64,000 nucleotides of DNA from Ichthyophis bannanicus (GCA_033557465.1 CM066033.1:1304387519-1304451518), one strand, 5' to 3'. Counted from the stretch's first letter, positions 20,874-31,905 are shown. Notes: generated from the sequence alone by a model not told the origin. Made by a program: numbers and translations.

Positions 20874-23024
20874 ATGGAACCGCCAGACATTTTCTCCAAG
20901 AAATGTTCAGACTGTGGCGGTACAACTTTATTTTTAGACCCTCGAAGTCGGTGTCTAACCTGCTTGGGTCCTGACAACAGTTTGGTGAGAAGAGGTCTTC
21001 AACATCGAGGTTCCCTCGATACATGGTTGCCCTCCAACTTCGGGGCACCGTCCCCGTCTTCTTCTACACAGGATCAGGTAACCCACAAACAGTCTGTTAA
21101 GACTAGCCAGCCCTCGAGTGGTAGGTCTCATGCACAGCATGTAGACGGCTCCGGCCTTGCCCTCGAGGGCCCACTGGCTTCAAAACCCCAGCGAGAGTCT
21201 TTGGTCTCCAAAGCGTATAAGGGGTTTCAGGTTGTTCCTGGGGTTCACCCCCCACAGAACATACCTGAGCCGTATCCGGTGGTGGCATCCGCTTCGAGCG
21301 GTACCGATACCCCGGTTCCGGCACTGGTGTTGGATGAAACACTCCTCACCAGGGATCGTCATCTGGCGTCCTCGGTACCTTCAGGTCCGGTGGCTAATCC
21401 CCAGGCTGACTTTCCGGTATTGGTACCGACACCGATACGACCACCGACGTCGGTACCCTCCAGACGTGCATCGATAGCCTCGCTTCTTTCGATGCCGAGT
21501 CTGGAATCGATCTCCAGTCTGGAGGACTGGGTACCGACTCGCCTTGGTACCGGCTCTCAGCGGTACCGAAGGCTCAGTTCCGATGATTTGGATCCGCAAC
21601 TCTCGGTTCCCTCGAGGCCGATTGAGCTGCCCTCGATGCCCAGTTTGTAATTGATCTCTAGTCTGGAAGACTGGGTACCAATACGCTTTAGTACTGACAC
21701 CGATCGATACCGGTGGCTCGGTACCGAGGATAGTGGCCAGAGGTTTTCGGTTACCTCGGTACCGCTTGAACGGTCACTGATGACTGCTCCGATGTCTCTG
21801 TCGGATCCGACTCCGACATCGGTACCGGTATTGGCATCGGTACCGGTATCCACAGTAGCATCGTGGCCAACTCCTGCCATGCTTTTTTCAGCAGGATCGC
21901 TCCATTCTGTACCAAGCTTGGAGTCGATACCTGGCATGGACAATGTGGTAAGGACGGTCGCTGCTCCTGACAGCCAGTACCGGCAACCATCCCTTAAGCA
22001 TTCCACACTGCACTCTGCAGGATCTTCTATTCCTATATATTTGGATAGCTCTGTGGGTGCTCAGGCTAGTTCTTCAGATCTAACCTGTCCAAGGGAGATT
22101 CCTGTTGGGGATCCCTCTTTTCAGAGTTTCCTCCTGGATATAGCAAGATCTCTTGCCATTCCTATCCCAGGACATGGTCCTGCACAAGGCTCTGTTTCTA
22201 CCAAAGCAAAGGAGAACATAATGCTTCCTTTGCATCATTCCTTGCAGGATCTCCTTCTAGGAATGTGGGAAACACCTTTAAGGGTACCCCCACCTCCCAG
22301 GGCAACTGATCTCTTATATCAGGTGCCCCCCTCTCCTGGGTTTCAAAAGACTCAACTTCCTCATCATTCCATAGTAGTGGAATCAGCAATGCGGCGGGTA
22401 AAGAGTAAGAAAAAGCACTCCTCTTATCCGCCAGGACGTGAGTCTAAGACACTAGATGCCTTTGGACGTCAAACCTTCCAGACATCTATGCTTTCTGCAA
22501 GAATTCTCTCATATATTTTTTATATGAGTCTATCTCTTGAGGAGGTCAAAAAGCAATTACATCTTTTGACTCCTTCCCTTCCAGAGTCCAAGAGTGCAGA
22601 CTATTCTTCACTGCTCAAGCATCTTCAGAATATCTCTTGGTTTCTTACTCGTGCTTCCCTAGACTCTTTTGAGTCTGTTAGCAGGACTTCTGCTATAACT
22701 ATAGGGGCACGACGTAGAGCCTGGCTCCAAGCTTCAGACTTAGACAAATGGGCACAGCAAAGACTGGGACATACTCCTTGCACTGGAGACAATCTTTTCA
22801 ACAAGGAGTCTTTACGTCAGGTTACTCAGTTGTCCACTGACTTACCTGTTCCTAGGGGCTGTTCTGCACCTTCTTCTGTCCCAGTAGGTAGGAAATGTCC
22901 TGCCAAACTTTCTTCCCGTAGGAGAAGAAGGTTTTTTGCATCATCTGCCCATCATACAGATGTTCCCAAACAGGGGAAGTATCGTCCTGGTCTGCAGAAT
23001 TCAACCTCTCACCAGGCTCAGTAA
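20874..23024 (+). pseudogene. DIRS gag, one nonsense codon
   Basis: One frame of about 716 codons is interrupted only by TAA at 21648-21650, where the parallel repeat unit has GAA. The N-terminus has a C2C2 zinc-knuckle-like motif, CSDCGG and CLTCLG, also seen at the start of the DIRS gag at 60747. The middle is rich in Ser, Val and Pro (SVPV repeats). The C-terminal half has basic and helical stretches and RRRAWLQASDLDKW. DIRS gag proteins assemble with element RNA. A 48-codon in-frame tandem duplication lies at 21490-21777. The start is the first ATG after the leader. Confidence 0.75.
21490..21777 (+). repeat. 144-bp in-frame tandem duplication in gag
   Basis: The block starting CGATGCCGAGTCTGG at 21490 recurs from 21634 as CGATGCCCAGTTTGTAA. 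Both encode MPSLESISSLEDWVP or a close variant. The second copy carries the nonsense change. Confidence 0.8.
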
Positions 23025-23044
23025 ACCCAGCAACCACAGGGTTT

Positions 23045-25426
23045 CTGATCAATCTCCATCAGATGCTTGTGACTCTTGGGGTTAGAATCTGCAGTTGCTT
23101 CTTCTCAATAGAAGCAATCCACTGCTGTCATTCTAAATCCTAAACATGGATCTCTTCCCAAAGACATCCATTCTTTCTATGTTCTATGAGCTGTCAGGAT
23201 GTTCATGCTTCTAGATCACAGGGTTCTCCTCTTCTTCCTGCTAGGGAAAGAGGTCTAACCACTATCAAACGATAGTTTCCTGTGCCAACATGTCTTTTTT
23301 CCTTTCTATAGACTTACTACTTTGTAAGTCTTCTTCAGCTCCATTTTTTTTACCCTCTTACCAGGTTTTTCCTCTGTAAGAGCGGTATTGCTTCACTGGA
23401 GGGCTTTTTCTTCAGCCTCTCTAGTTTTGTTACTTTTCCAGTGCGGAGTTCTCTTCTCTGAGTTGACTCCTCTTTTTCAATCTTGCCTTGAAGCAGTTCA
23501 TCAGACATGTCCAGAGTTTTCTACTCTTGTTCTGTTCTGTTTTTAAACAGTACCATTCTTTCTGCTGTCTGGCAAGCAGCTGCCAATGCAGGAACCTTAA
23601 TGTGTTGGACCACTGGTTCTTGTCCATCAGCAACCAGATTTGTCCTCCACTAACATTCTGTCTGGTCTTAGTAGTGGTTCCAAGTCAGTGCTGTCATCTG
23701 TCTTGGAAATTTTTTCACTACAAGCTTGTTGGATTGTCTTATCTTTCTGCCATCTCCATTCCCCTGGGTTTGGCAGCATAGTTGACATAGGTACTGGCTC
23801 TCCTGCAGCCAGTTCTATCTCCTCATTCTCCTGCATCATGCTCTCTGCAATTCTACAGAGAAGCTCTCCACTATGGGCCCTTGCCAGAGAGCATGGGGGG
23901 CATTTTCTCCAACAGCTATACTAGATGGTTGAAAAAGGCTTTTTCAGTCATGTCTCCCATGACTAGAAAAGTTCTCCTTTTTAATATAAAGGACATAGGC
24001 CTCCTCTTATGTGAAAGCTTAAGGAGTTGCTAATTCCCTGCTTTGGTCCATAGTATTTCCAATCGGGAATATGTTTTCTCCTTCCAGCTCGTCCTCATGG
24101 TAAGAACGCATGATACCTTTTTGCCCTTAAGCAGGTCAGCATGGTATCTCATTTTTATGCGTCTTCTGTTCACTTACCATGCTAGAGTTCTAGAATACTC
24201 GGGACTTGCTGGCTGCAGACTGATATCATCCTCTGCTTTTCACGTAACCATCCTGGTTATTCCACTACCTAGCATCCCTGTAGCTCATAACCAGTGGGAA
24301 TTGATTCTCTATATATCTCCTCAAGTAGGTTCCACCTTCTTGTTATTAGATGAATCTTTCCTCTCCACATTTTCCTATGTGAATACCATTTTTGTAGGCA
24401 TATCTCTGTCTGCTTCATTGCAGACTCCCATATAGAGGCCTATATATATTCATACCTATAGCATACATCTTACAGATGTCTATGTCTATCATTTGTGTGT
24501 ATTTCATGCCCTTCATATCTCACTATAGATATATTCTTATATATCTATATGATACATATATATATATGTATCTCTCGAGATTTTTTACTATCGGTAGATA
24601 TGTATTCTGCATTTATCTACCTGACTGTCGAGGCTCATATAGCTATATGATTCTGACAGATGGGCTTTACCCATACTTATGCTATCCAGCATGTTTTGGG
24701 GTTCCACAACCACTTCGGTGGTAGTTAACAACTTCCACCATAATCTTACGGTTTAGATACCTCTGAAGCTCTCCATGTCCAATATCTCTCCTAGCTGACT
24801 CCAGTTAGGAGAGACATTGCGGATCTTCAGCTAATCACAGGCTCTAACGCCTCCAGCGTTTGTCCTTTCTTTTGGGATACAAGGGGTTCCCATACCCTTT
24901 CTTCCCACAAGGACTGTGCCTGTTTGTCCAAATCGGTTAGCCTTTCTCTTTTGTTCCTAAGAGTGAGCCACTCTGCCGCCAAAAGAGTTTGGCTTTTGTC
25001 ATAAAGCCTTCCGCTGAAGGCCCACCGTTTTTGTACTACCCCAGTTTTTCCTACTGGGGTTACCTGTTACCTATCAGGATTCTGACTTCCACTGTTTTTC
25101 CTACAGGTTTATTACCTCCACTTTACAGTGAGGTCCTCTTCGAGGTTTCTCTACTGGGTTTCCCAGTAGATCCCATGAACCTCCATACTTCTGTGAAATC
25201 CTGTCAGGGCAGGTCCATATTGCAATATTCTTTGCAATATCATTGATGACAATTATCATCCACATATGGACTCCTTGTCTGCAGTCCTATGCTAGGTTAG
25301 CTGTTCCACAGCATCTTTCTTTCTTCAACTCCTACCCTCCATCCTCAGGATGCCTGGTGTTCTGGGGGATAGCATGTTCCAACCTATGACATGCTGGGAC
25401 TCCAGGCATCTCAGCTTGGGAGTCCC
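23045..25426 (+). repeat. Dense array of short stem-loops
   Basis: Non-coding, C/T-rich sequence in which local inverted repeats follow one another closely. Examples: TTGCTTCT/AGAAGCAA (23095-23117), AGACTTAC/GTAAGTCT (23310-23331), TTCCAAG/CTTGGAA (23678-23708), CATGCTCTCTG/CAGAGAGCATG (23837-23895), TCTCTCCTA/TAGGAGAGA (24785-24814), ACCCCAGT/ACTGGGGT (25038-25060), TCTACTGGG/CCCAGTAGA (25150-25170), ATATTGCAA/TTGCAATAT (25217-25240), GGGACTCC/GGAGTCCC (25396-25426). Stem sequences are unrelated to one another. Some hairpins abut with no spacer. Found by eye, without a folding program. Confidence 0.6.
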
Positions 25427-25515
25427 CATATGTGAAGACTCATTCCTGCTTGTTCCTGGAGATAGCACAGTTACTTACCTGTAACAGGTGATCTCTGGGA
25501 ACAGCAGGAATAAGT
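25396..25515. repeat. DIRS internal complementary region
   Basis: The first part (CCCATATGTGAAGACTCATT onward) is the reverse complement of the left end of the element; the second part (TTACCTGTAACAGGTGATCT) is the reverse complement of its right end (AGATCACCTGTTACAGGTAA). This lets the RNA ends be joined for circle formation in DIRS replication models. Confidence 0.85.
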
Positions 25516-25594
25516 CTTCACAACCCACCCACCTCCCCAGGAGTTGTATCTCTATCTATCTTTCCTTTCCTCTCTCTCTCTCTTTGTCTCAGCT

Positions 25595-25784
25595 TTAAAA
25601 CTTAACTGAGGAGAGGCAGTTGGGAAAGGCGGGAAGGCAGCACGCAGGCGTGGTGGGATGCTTCCAAAAGCTCTTTGGACGCTGGGAAGCGTTCCCGCGC
25701 AGACTCCGTCGGTACCGACGTACCCATATGTGAAGACTTATTCCTGCTGTTCCCAGAGATCACCTGTTACAGGTAAGTGTGCTT
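25595..25784. repeat. DIRS right terminal inverted repeat
   Basis: Reverse complement of 20492-20665. It contains the palindrome CGTCGGTACCGACG next to CCCATATGTGAAGACT, as the related DIRS fragment does near 46250-46285 with CGTCGGCGCCGACG. Confidence 0.9.
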
Positions 25785-25886
25785 TACTGGAACCTGGAAG
25801 TGAAACTATACACAAAAGAAAAAAATGAAACAAACTAAGGAAAACAAGGCATAAAAGCCCACATAATAGGAGGCCAACATCATCAA

Positions 25887-26978
25887 CTAATCACCTCTGT
25901 CAGCCTCAACCAAACCCTGCCTATCAGAAATAAATTTTTCCAGATGAGATACATCAGTGAAAGTATAAGAGGCACCATCATAATTTATAACACATTTGCA
26001 GGGAAATCGGAGGAAGAAAGTGGCACCCAACTTCAGGACTTGAGGCTTTAAGGCCAAAAAAAGCCTCCGCCTGAGTTGGGCACTATGCGAAACATCCGGA
26101 AAAATATTTATATTATGCCCACAAAACTTGGAAGACTTGTACTTAAAAAAAGCTTTAAGTATTAAATGTTTAGAATCCAAAGATTTCAAAGTCACCAACA
26201 ATGTGGACCATGTATTTATTAATTCAGTAGAGTCTTCTAAAAAGGCGGTCAAATTTGAAATAGAGGGTTCAATCACATCCAGTTCGCCTTCAACAGGATT
26301 CACTTTCTTAAAGCCAGAGGAAATATAATACATTTGAGATACATCAACAGAATCACAAAAAAGCGAAACTTCTTTCAGGTATTTATCAAAAAGGATTTTT
26401 GGAGCTAAGAGTGATGTATACGGAAACAAACGTAAATTATATAAATGAAAAGAATTTTCTAAGGCTTCCACTTTATTATGCAAAATCAGGGAATCCTTTA
26501 TTCCTACCATGTTAGCAGTATGTAACAGGAGGACCTGGGATTCCAATTTAATAAACGCTGTATCAACAAGGGAAACCTTTTCGTCAAGCTGTTTTAAAGA
26601 AGCAACCGTTTCTTTAGAAAAATTACACAGGGAACCTAATGTTGAGGACATTTTATCATCGATAGTTTTCAAAGCCCCCCAAACATCCTTTAAAGTGATC
26701 TCTGCATCAGGCAGCAGGACTGGAAGTCCAGAAATACCTCCAGCCCCTGCCAGCTAAACTGGTTTAGGAAGAATCACCTCCACCATACTACGGCTTACCT
26801 TAGCAGAAGACTCCACAGGAGAAACAGGCATCAAAACAGAAACAGGACAGGGAGGAGGGGACCTCCCTCCCAAACTAAGGGAGACCCCCTCAGGGGAAGA
26901 TTGTGCTACCAGTAAGGGTACAAGATGTTTGTCAAGAGAGCCGACGGATATTATCTTATCCGCTGACCCGGTCGACAT
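25887..26978 (-). pseudogene. L1 ORF1 protein, one nonsense codon
   Basis: A single minus-strand frame of about 364 codons carries one TAG at 26754-26756 (after VEVILPKPV). After an N-terminal variable part comes a coiled-coil-like segment (KETVASLKQLDEKVSLVDTA, then KVEALENSFHLYNLRLF), which passes into the RNA-recognition and C-terminal domains (FCGHNINIFPDVS, then LRRRLFLALKPQVL). This order is that of L1 ORF1p, an RNA-binding chaperone that forms trimers. The length suits L1 ORF1. Apart from the one stop it is well kept, which suggests a fairly recent insertion. Alternative: ORF1 of a Tx1-type L1. Confidence 0.75.
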
Positions 26979-27204
26979 TTTACCCCCTGTTTTTGCCTTC
27001 CTTTTCCCAATGACAACTAAGTCAAGAAATAAAAAACAACAAGAAAGGTTCTAAGCCACTGTCGCCGCTGGGACGCCAAAGGGGCGCCAAAGGGGCGTGT
27101 CTCGCCCCTTTAGACACGCCCCTTCAGAGCACACCCCGTGGACACGCTCCGCGGTCGCGGCAACAGAGTCTAATTTATAGGGGAAAGGAGAAAAGGACCT
27201 CGAT

Positions 27205-27512
27205 GGTTACAAGCTGCCCCAACGCTGCCTGCCCGATGTTAGTGGGAAGGTAAGGTGTTTTCTACCAGCAGGTTCACAGTGGCAGCAGTCTCAGGGCCTT
27301 TCAAGCAGACCCTCTGTACCTCCAACACAGTCACACCAGATCCGCGGGAGTAGACTGTGGAGCTCACTTTATAGCCAAACAGGGTCCTCGCTTGGTTACA
27401 AGCTGTCCCGACACTGCCTGCCCGATGTTAGTGGGAAGGTAAGGCATTTTCCACCAGCAGGTTCATAGTGGCAGCAGACCCCCTGAACCTCCAACACAGT
27501 CACACCAGATCC
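27205..27512 (-). repeat. Two tandem L1 leader monomers
   Basis: Copies start at 27205 and 27394 (offset 189 nt), both with GGTTACAAGCTG, GCCCGATGTTAGTGGGAAGG and AACACAGTCACACCAGATCC. They lie upstream of ORF1 on the minus strand, like monomer-type L1 promoters. The stretch 27060-27170 between them and ORF1 is GC-rich. Confidence 0.75.
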
Positions 27513-27520
27513 CAAAAAAA

Positions 27521-28910
27521 AAAATAGTGAGGTTTCTGGTGTCCAGTGGATTACCAGATGTGAGGTTTCTGGTGTCCAATGGATTACCAGATCTGAGGCA
27601 GCTTGGATTCATCAGAAGAAAGTCTTGTCAGAAAAATCTGATTGATTTCTGTTACTGGGTGACCAGGGAGTAGGATCGAGGGAGAACCCCAGATGTGGTG
27701 TATTTAGATTTTAGTAAAGCCTTTGACACCGTTTCGCACAGGTGAATTATAAACAAACTGAGCACCCTAGGGATGGACCCTAAAGTTACTGCTTGGTTAG
27801 AAATTGATTGAGTAGTAGGCGGCAAAGGGTACAGGTAAATGGAGCTCACTCTGAGGAGAAGGAGGTTACCAGTGGTGTGCTGCAGGGATCTGTCCTTGGT
27901 CCGATTCTTTTTAACATCTTTGTTAGTGATATTGCAGAAGGGCTTTCAGGTAAGATTTGCCTTTTTGCGGATGATACCAAAACCTGCAATAGAGTAGACA
28001 CCCAGGAAGATGTAGATAACATGAGGAGGAATCTAGCTAAGCTTGAAAAATGGTCTAGAATTTGGCAGCTGAGATTTAATTTTTAAAAATGGAAGGCATG
28101 GGCTGCAGAAATCCAAGGGACCAATATGGTAAAGGGGGTGAAGTACTTCTGCCCACAAAAGAAGAGCAGGACCTCGGTGTGATTGTGTGTGATGATCTTA
28201 AAGTTGCTAAACATGTAGAAAAGATGACGGCAAAAGCTAGAAGGATGCTTGGGTACATAGGAAGAAGAATGGCCAGCAGAAGAAAAGAGGTGATAGTGAC
28301 TCTATATAAGTCTTTTGTGCGACCTCATTTGGAGTATTGTGTGCAATTCTGGAGACCACACCTTCAAAAGAATATAAACAGGTTGGAGTCGGTGCAGCGG
28401 GTTGCTACGAAAATGGTTAGTGGTCTTCATTATAGAGCATTTGAGGACAGACTTAAGGAGTTTAATATGTATACTTTAGAGGTGATATGATTGAGACATT
28501 AAAATACCTCCGTGGCATAAATGCACAGCAGAGCCTCTTTCGATTGAAAGCAAGCTCTGCTACGAGGGGACATTTATTTTATTTATTTGACAGTTCTTTT
28601 ATACCGCTCTCTTTGTTTTCAGTGCGGTTTACAATGAAACACAATGACTCTCAGACAAATAAGCTGTCCTGAGTTTACAAAGAACAGGGAAGGCAACTGG
28701 GATTTCAACTTTGGGAGACATAGGATGAGGGTGAAAGTGGACAGACTCAGGAGTAATATGCAGAAATATTTCTTTATGGAAAGAGTGGTAGATGCGTGGA
28801 ATAGTCTCCCAATGGAGGTGGTAGAGATGAGGTCAGTAGCTGAATTCAAAAAAGCATGGTACAAACACAGAGGATCTCTAAAGGAAAAAAGGGGCTGTTG
28901 TAGTGGTTGA
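27521..28910 (+). pseudogene. CR1 ORF2, 3' part (reverse transcriptase)
   Basis: Continues the frame broken at 20353: VVYLDFSKAFDTV, then SGVLQGSVLGPILFNIFVSD and LFADDTKTCN with the catalytic ADD, then LGVIVCDDLKVAKH, YKSFVRPHLEYCVQFWRPH, and the C-terminal VDAWNSLPMEVVEM near 28790. Several stops and frameshifts separate these pieces. A small duplication of about 33 nt (GTGAGGTTTCTGGTGTCCA) lies at 27528-27594. An L2 tail is inserted at 28565-28688. Confidence 0.85.
28565..28688 (-). mobile_element. L2-type tail insertion
   Basis: Starts TTATTTTATTTATTTGAC and has ACCGCTCT near 28602 opposite GTGCGGTTT near 28622. It lies inside CR1 coding. Confidence 0.65.
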
Positions 28911-28976
28911 TATGGAAGGGCAGAGTAGATAGGCTATGTGATCTTTTTCTGTCATCATGTTTCTATGTTTCTATGC

Positions 28977-31905
28977 TCCACGCAAGCCTGCACAAACAGA
29001 AGCCACGGTTCCTCCCATCAAATGCTCCTTTGTTAATGCCTGTTCAGCCCGAAACAAGATCCACACCATAGCGGATTACATTCATGACAATAACATAGAT
29101 ATAATGTGTATCACAGAATCCTGGTTTACTACATCCGATAATGTATTACTTAATCAACTCATCTTAAAGAAATCTCTCAAACGACCCAGAGAATTATTCT
29201 CAATTGCTTCCTCACTCACAAAAGACCCCCTCAAGTTACCACCTCACCACCAAACCCTGCCTGAATCCACAAGTAATGGCCAAATATGTTTACAACAAAT
29301 CCACTCCAAAACACTACAATTCAACCTCTTCCCTCAGCTCAACCATCTCGACAACCTGCATCCACAATTGGGACACCTTTAAAAATGACATCAACAAAGG
29401 AACTCAGTAACATCATCTCCAATATCAATACCACCACATCACCAATAGGCCCATGCCCAGTATCTTGGATTAAGATCCTCAGAGCCGAATTCTCCTCATT
29501 CATACAGAAAATAGTCCACACCTCCCTTTCACAAGGATACATGCCTTTGTCCCTCAAGAAAGCTTCAGTAAGACCCATACTAAAGAAACCAACATTTGAT
29601 CCAATCTCTCCTAGCTCCTACAGTCCCATCTCAAGTATTCCCTTTATTGCCAAGATAAAAGAAAAAGTCATGCAACACCAGCTCCAAAACCACATTGATA
29701 CGCACCTTAGGACCCCCAGTAGCATGGCTTTTGACCAAACCACAGCATTGATACACTACTTACGTCTCTCTTTGACACACTAATTAGGGGAATTGAAAAA
29801 TGCTAGCAACGATTCATCATGATATTTTTAGATATCTCTGCCGCCTTTGATTCAATAAATCATTACACCCTAATAACTAGACTACAGGAAATTGGCCTCT
29901 TTAGCACAACATTTGAATGGTTAAAATCTTATCTCACCGACCACGAACAAGAAGTTAAAGTTGACACACAACTATCAAGCAACTTCAAACAACAACATGG
30001 TATACCGCAGGGATCAGCACTCTCTGCTCTGCTCTTCAACATATACATTCAATCTATATGTGCAATACTAAGAAAATTCCAAGTCCAATACAACCTATAT
30101 GCTGAGGACATTATGTTCTTGATCGCTGTCACACAAGGCCTTACAAACATGAACCTTCCAGTTATTCACAGCAAATCTGAAGTGCTCCTTTACCCCTCCC
30201 CCCACCAACGATAAGTATCAACTGTACAGAGTTAACAGTTAGATCTGAAGTCAAGTACTTCAGTATCACATTCGACCAGAACCTAAAAGCGCTCTCACAT
30301 ATAAAGAAAACAGTGAATGCTGCCTATATCAAGATGAGAATGCTACAAACCTACGTCCACTACTAGAGCACAATGACTTTAGAACAGTTTGCTAGACCAT
30401 AATCACACCCCACCTAGACTACAGTGACATTCTCTACCAAGGGTTACCAAAACATGCATTGTACTCCCTACAGATGGCACAAAATACCAGTCAGTGCCTC
30501 CAGATATGAACATATCACACCCATCTTGAAGAACCTCCAATGGTTATCGATACCTCTCAGAGCAAAATAGAAAGTTTTCACCAATATATTTAAGATATTA
30601 CACAATCGATCGGCCACCTGCACTAATAAACACTAATAAACACCTGCACTAATAAACACTAATAAACATTAATAAACAAAGCTCCCAAACTCAGATCAAG
30701 AGGTTGTATCAATCATAACTTGCTTTCCATACCACTTCAAGACAAAGTGCAAACAAACCTGCAACAGAATCTTCACTGTCTTTGCAACTTCAATATAGAA
30801 CTCACTTCCCGAACTCATACGATCAGCCCAAACAATACAAGAGCTGCGAAAGAGACTCAAAACACATTTCTTCATGGAATACTATGGACCAGACACAAAT
30901 GTATAACACTAGGTCCCCCGCTAAGTCGCAATGCCAAACACTTTACTTTGCCACCACCCAGGAAAAAGATTTAGGCGTCATTGTGGATACCATGTTAAAA
31001 CCCTCAGCCCAGTGTGCAGCGGTGGCCAAGAGAGCAAATAGAATGCTAAGTATGATAAGGAAAGGAATGGAAAATAAAACAAAAGATATTATAATGCCTC
31101 TATATCGTTCCATGGTGAGACCGCACCTTGAATATTGTGTGCAATTCTGGTCGCCGTATCTTAAAAAGGATATAGCGATTTTAGAAAAGGTTCAGAGAGG
31201 AGCCACCAAAATGGTAAAGGGGATGGAAGGATACTCCTATGAAGAAAGGCTAAAAAGGTTAGGGCTCTTTAACCTGGAAAAGAGACGGCTGAGGGGAGAT
31301 ATGATAGAAGTCTATAAATTAATGAACGGAGTGGAACAGGTAAACGTAGATCGATTGTTTACGTTATCACAATATAGAAAGACTAGGGGACATGCAATGA
31401 AGCTACAGGGTAAACTACTTAAGACTAATAAAAGAAAATATTTTTTCACTCAACGTGTAATCAAACTCTGGAATTTGTAACCGGAGGATGTAGTAAAGGC
31501 TGTTAGTGTAGCTGGGTTTAAAAAAAGGTTTGGACAAGTTCCTGGAGGAAAGGTCCATAAACCATTATTAAGAAGTGACCGAAGATATCAATGCTTGACC
31601 CAGTACAAGCATTGTGGAACTTGTGTCTCTTGGGGAAACTGCTAGGTACATATGACCTAGATTGGCCACTGTTGGAAACAGAATACTGGGCTTGATGGAC
31701 CTTGGTCTGACCCAGTATGGCATATCTTATGTTCTTATTTATTACCCCCCCCCCCCCCGCCAATTTAACTCCAAGTTACATATACCCTAAAGTTCTATGT
31801 AAAACCCTAATTCAGTTGAGTTATGTTTTGCCTGTTCAGTGTAAACTGTTTTGATTTAAGAAACTCGGTATATGAAATATGTTAAATAAATAAATAAAAT
31901 TTAAA
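28977..31905 (+). mobile_element. L2 LINE copy, internally deleted, split by a CR1
   Basis: The plus strand encodes an L2 endonuclease opening (SFVNACSARNKIHTIADYI, ITESWFTT), then jumps to the linker (KKSLKRPRELFSI) and reverse transcriptase (GYMPLSLKKASVRPILKK; MIFLDISAAFDSINH at 29819; GIPQGSALSALLFNIY; AEDIMFL in place of ADD). The C-terminal part is badly worn. A CR1 3' end occupies 30945-31740, and the L2 tail follows at 31741-31905 ending in TAAATAAATAAATAAA. Inactive. Confidence 0.8.
30945..31740 (+). mobile_element. CR1 LINE 3' end inside L2
   Basis: Open for about 190 codons within 30782-31480, encoding QEKDLGVIVDTMLKPSAQCA, YRSMVRPHLEYCVQFWSPY and RRLRGDMIEVYKLMNG, and ending with the CR1 untranslated end (GGTCTGACCCAGTATGGCAT, TTATGTTCTTA). 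Well kept and 5' truncated, so relatively young. Confidence 0.85.

Larger units (their letters stand above)
20492..25784 (+). mobile_element. Non-autonomous DIRS-type element, gag only
   Basis: The left terminus (AGGAACAAGCAGGAATGAG from 20502) and the right terminus are long inverted repeats of about 170-190 bp. An internal complementary region at about 25396-25515 matches both outer ends, the hallmark of DIRS replication through a circle. Between them are a gag frame (20874-23024) and about 2.4 kb with no reverse transcriptase, RNase H or tyrosine recombinase. No target duplication is expected for DIRS, and none is seen. It lies inside the L1. Confidence 0.85.
20369..27520 (-). mobile_element. 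ORF1-only L1 element (HAL1-like), split by a DIRS element
   Basis: On the minus strand the element starts at about 27514, has two leader monomers, ORF1 (26978-25887), a short A/T-rich stretch to about 25785, then after the DIRS insertion a 3' piece (20491-20369) ending in an A-rich tail (poly-T in plus orientation). Without the DIRS it is only about 1.9 kb, and no L1 ORF2 is present. This matches the plan of half-L1 (HAL1) elements known from mammals. Its 15-bp target duplication lies in CR1. Confidence 0.75.
16997..28975 (+). mobile_element. CR1 LINE copy, near full length, split by nested insertions
   Basis: CR1 parts appear in order: duplicated leader (16997-17520), ORF1 (about 17740-18600), ORF2 endonuclease (18671 onward), reverse transcriptase up to 20353, then after a 7.2-kb insertion the reverse transcriptase resumes at 27521 and the element ends at 28975 with TCATGTTTCTATGTTTCTATG. 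Small L2 tails sit at 19232-19383 and 28565-28688. Frames are damaged throughout. The coding continues across the large insertion without loss (LLKEKIAR then FLVSSGLPD), which fixes the insertion point. Confidence 0.9.
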
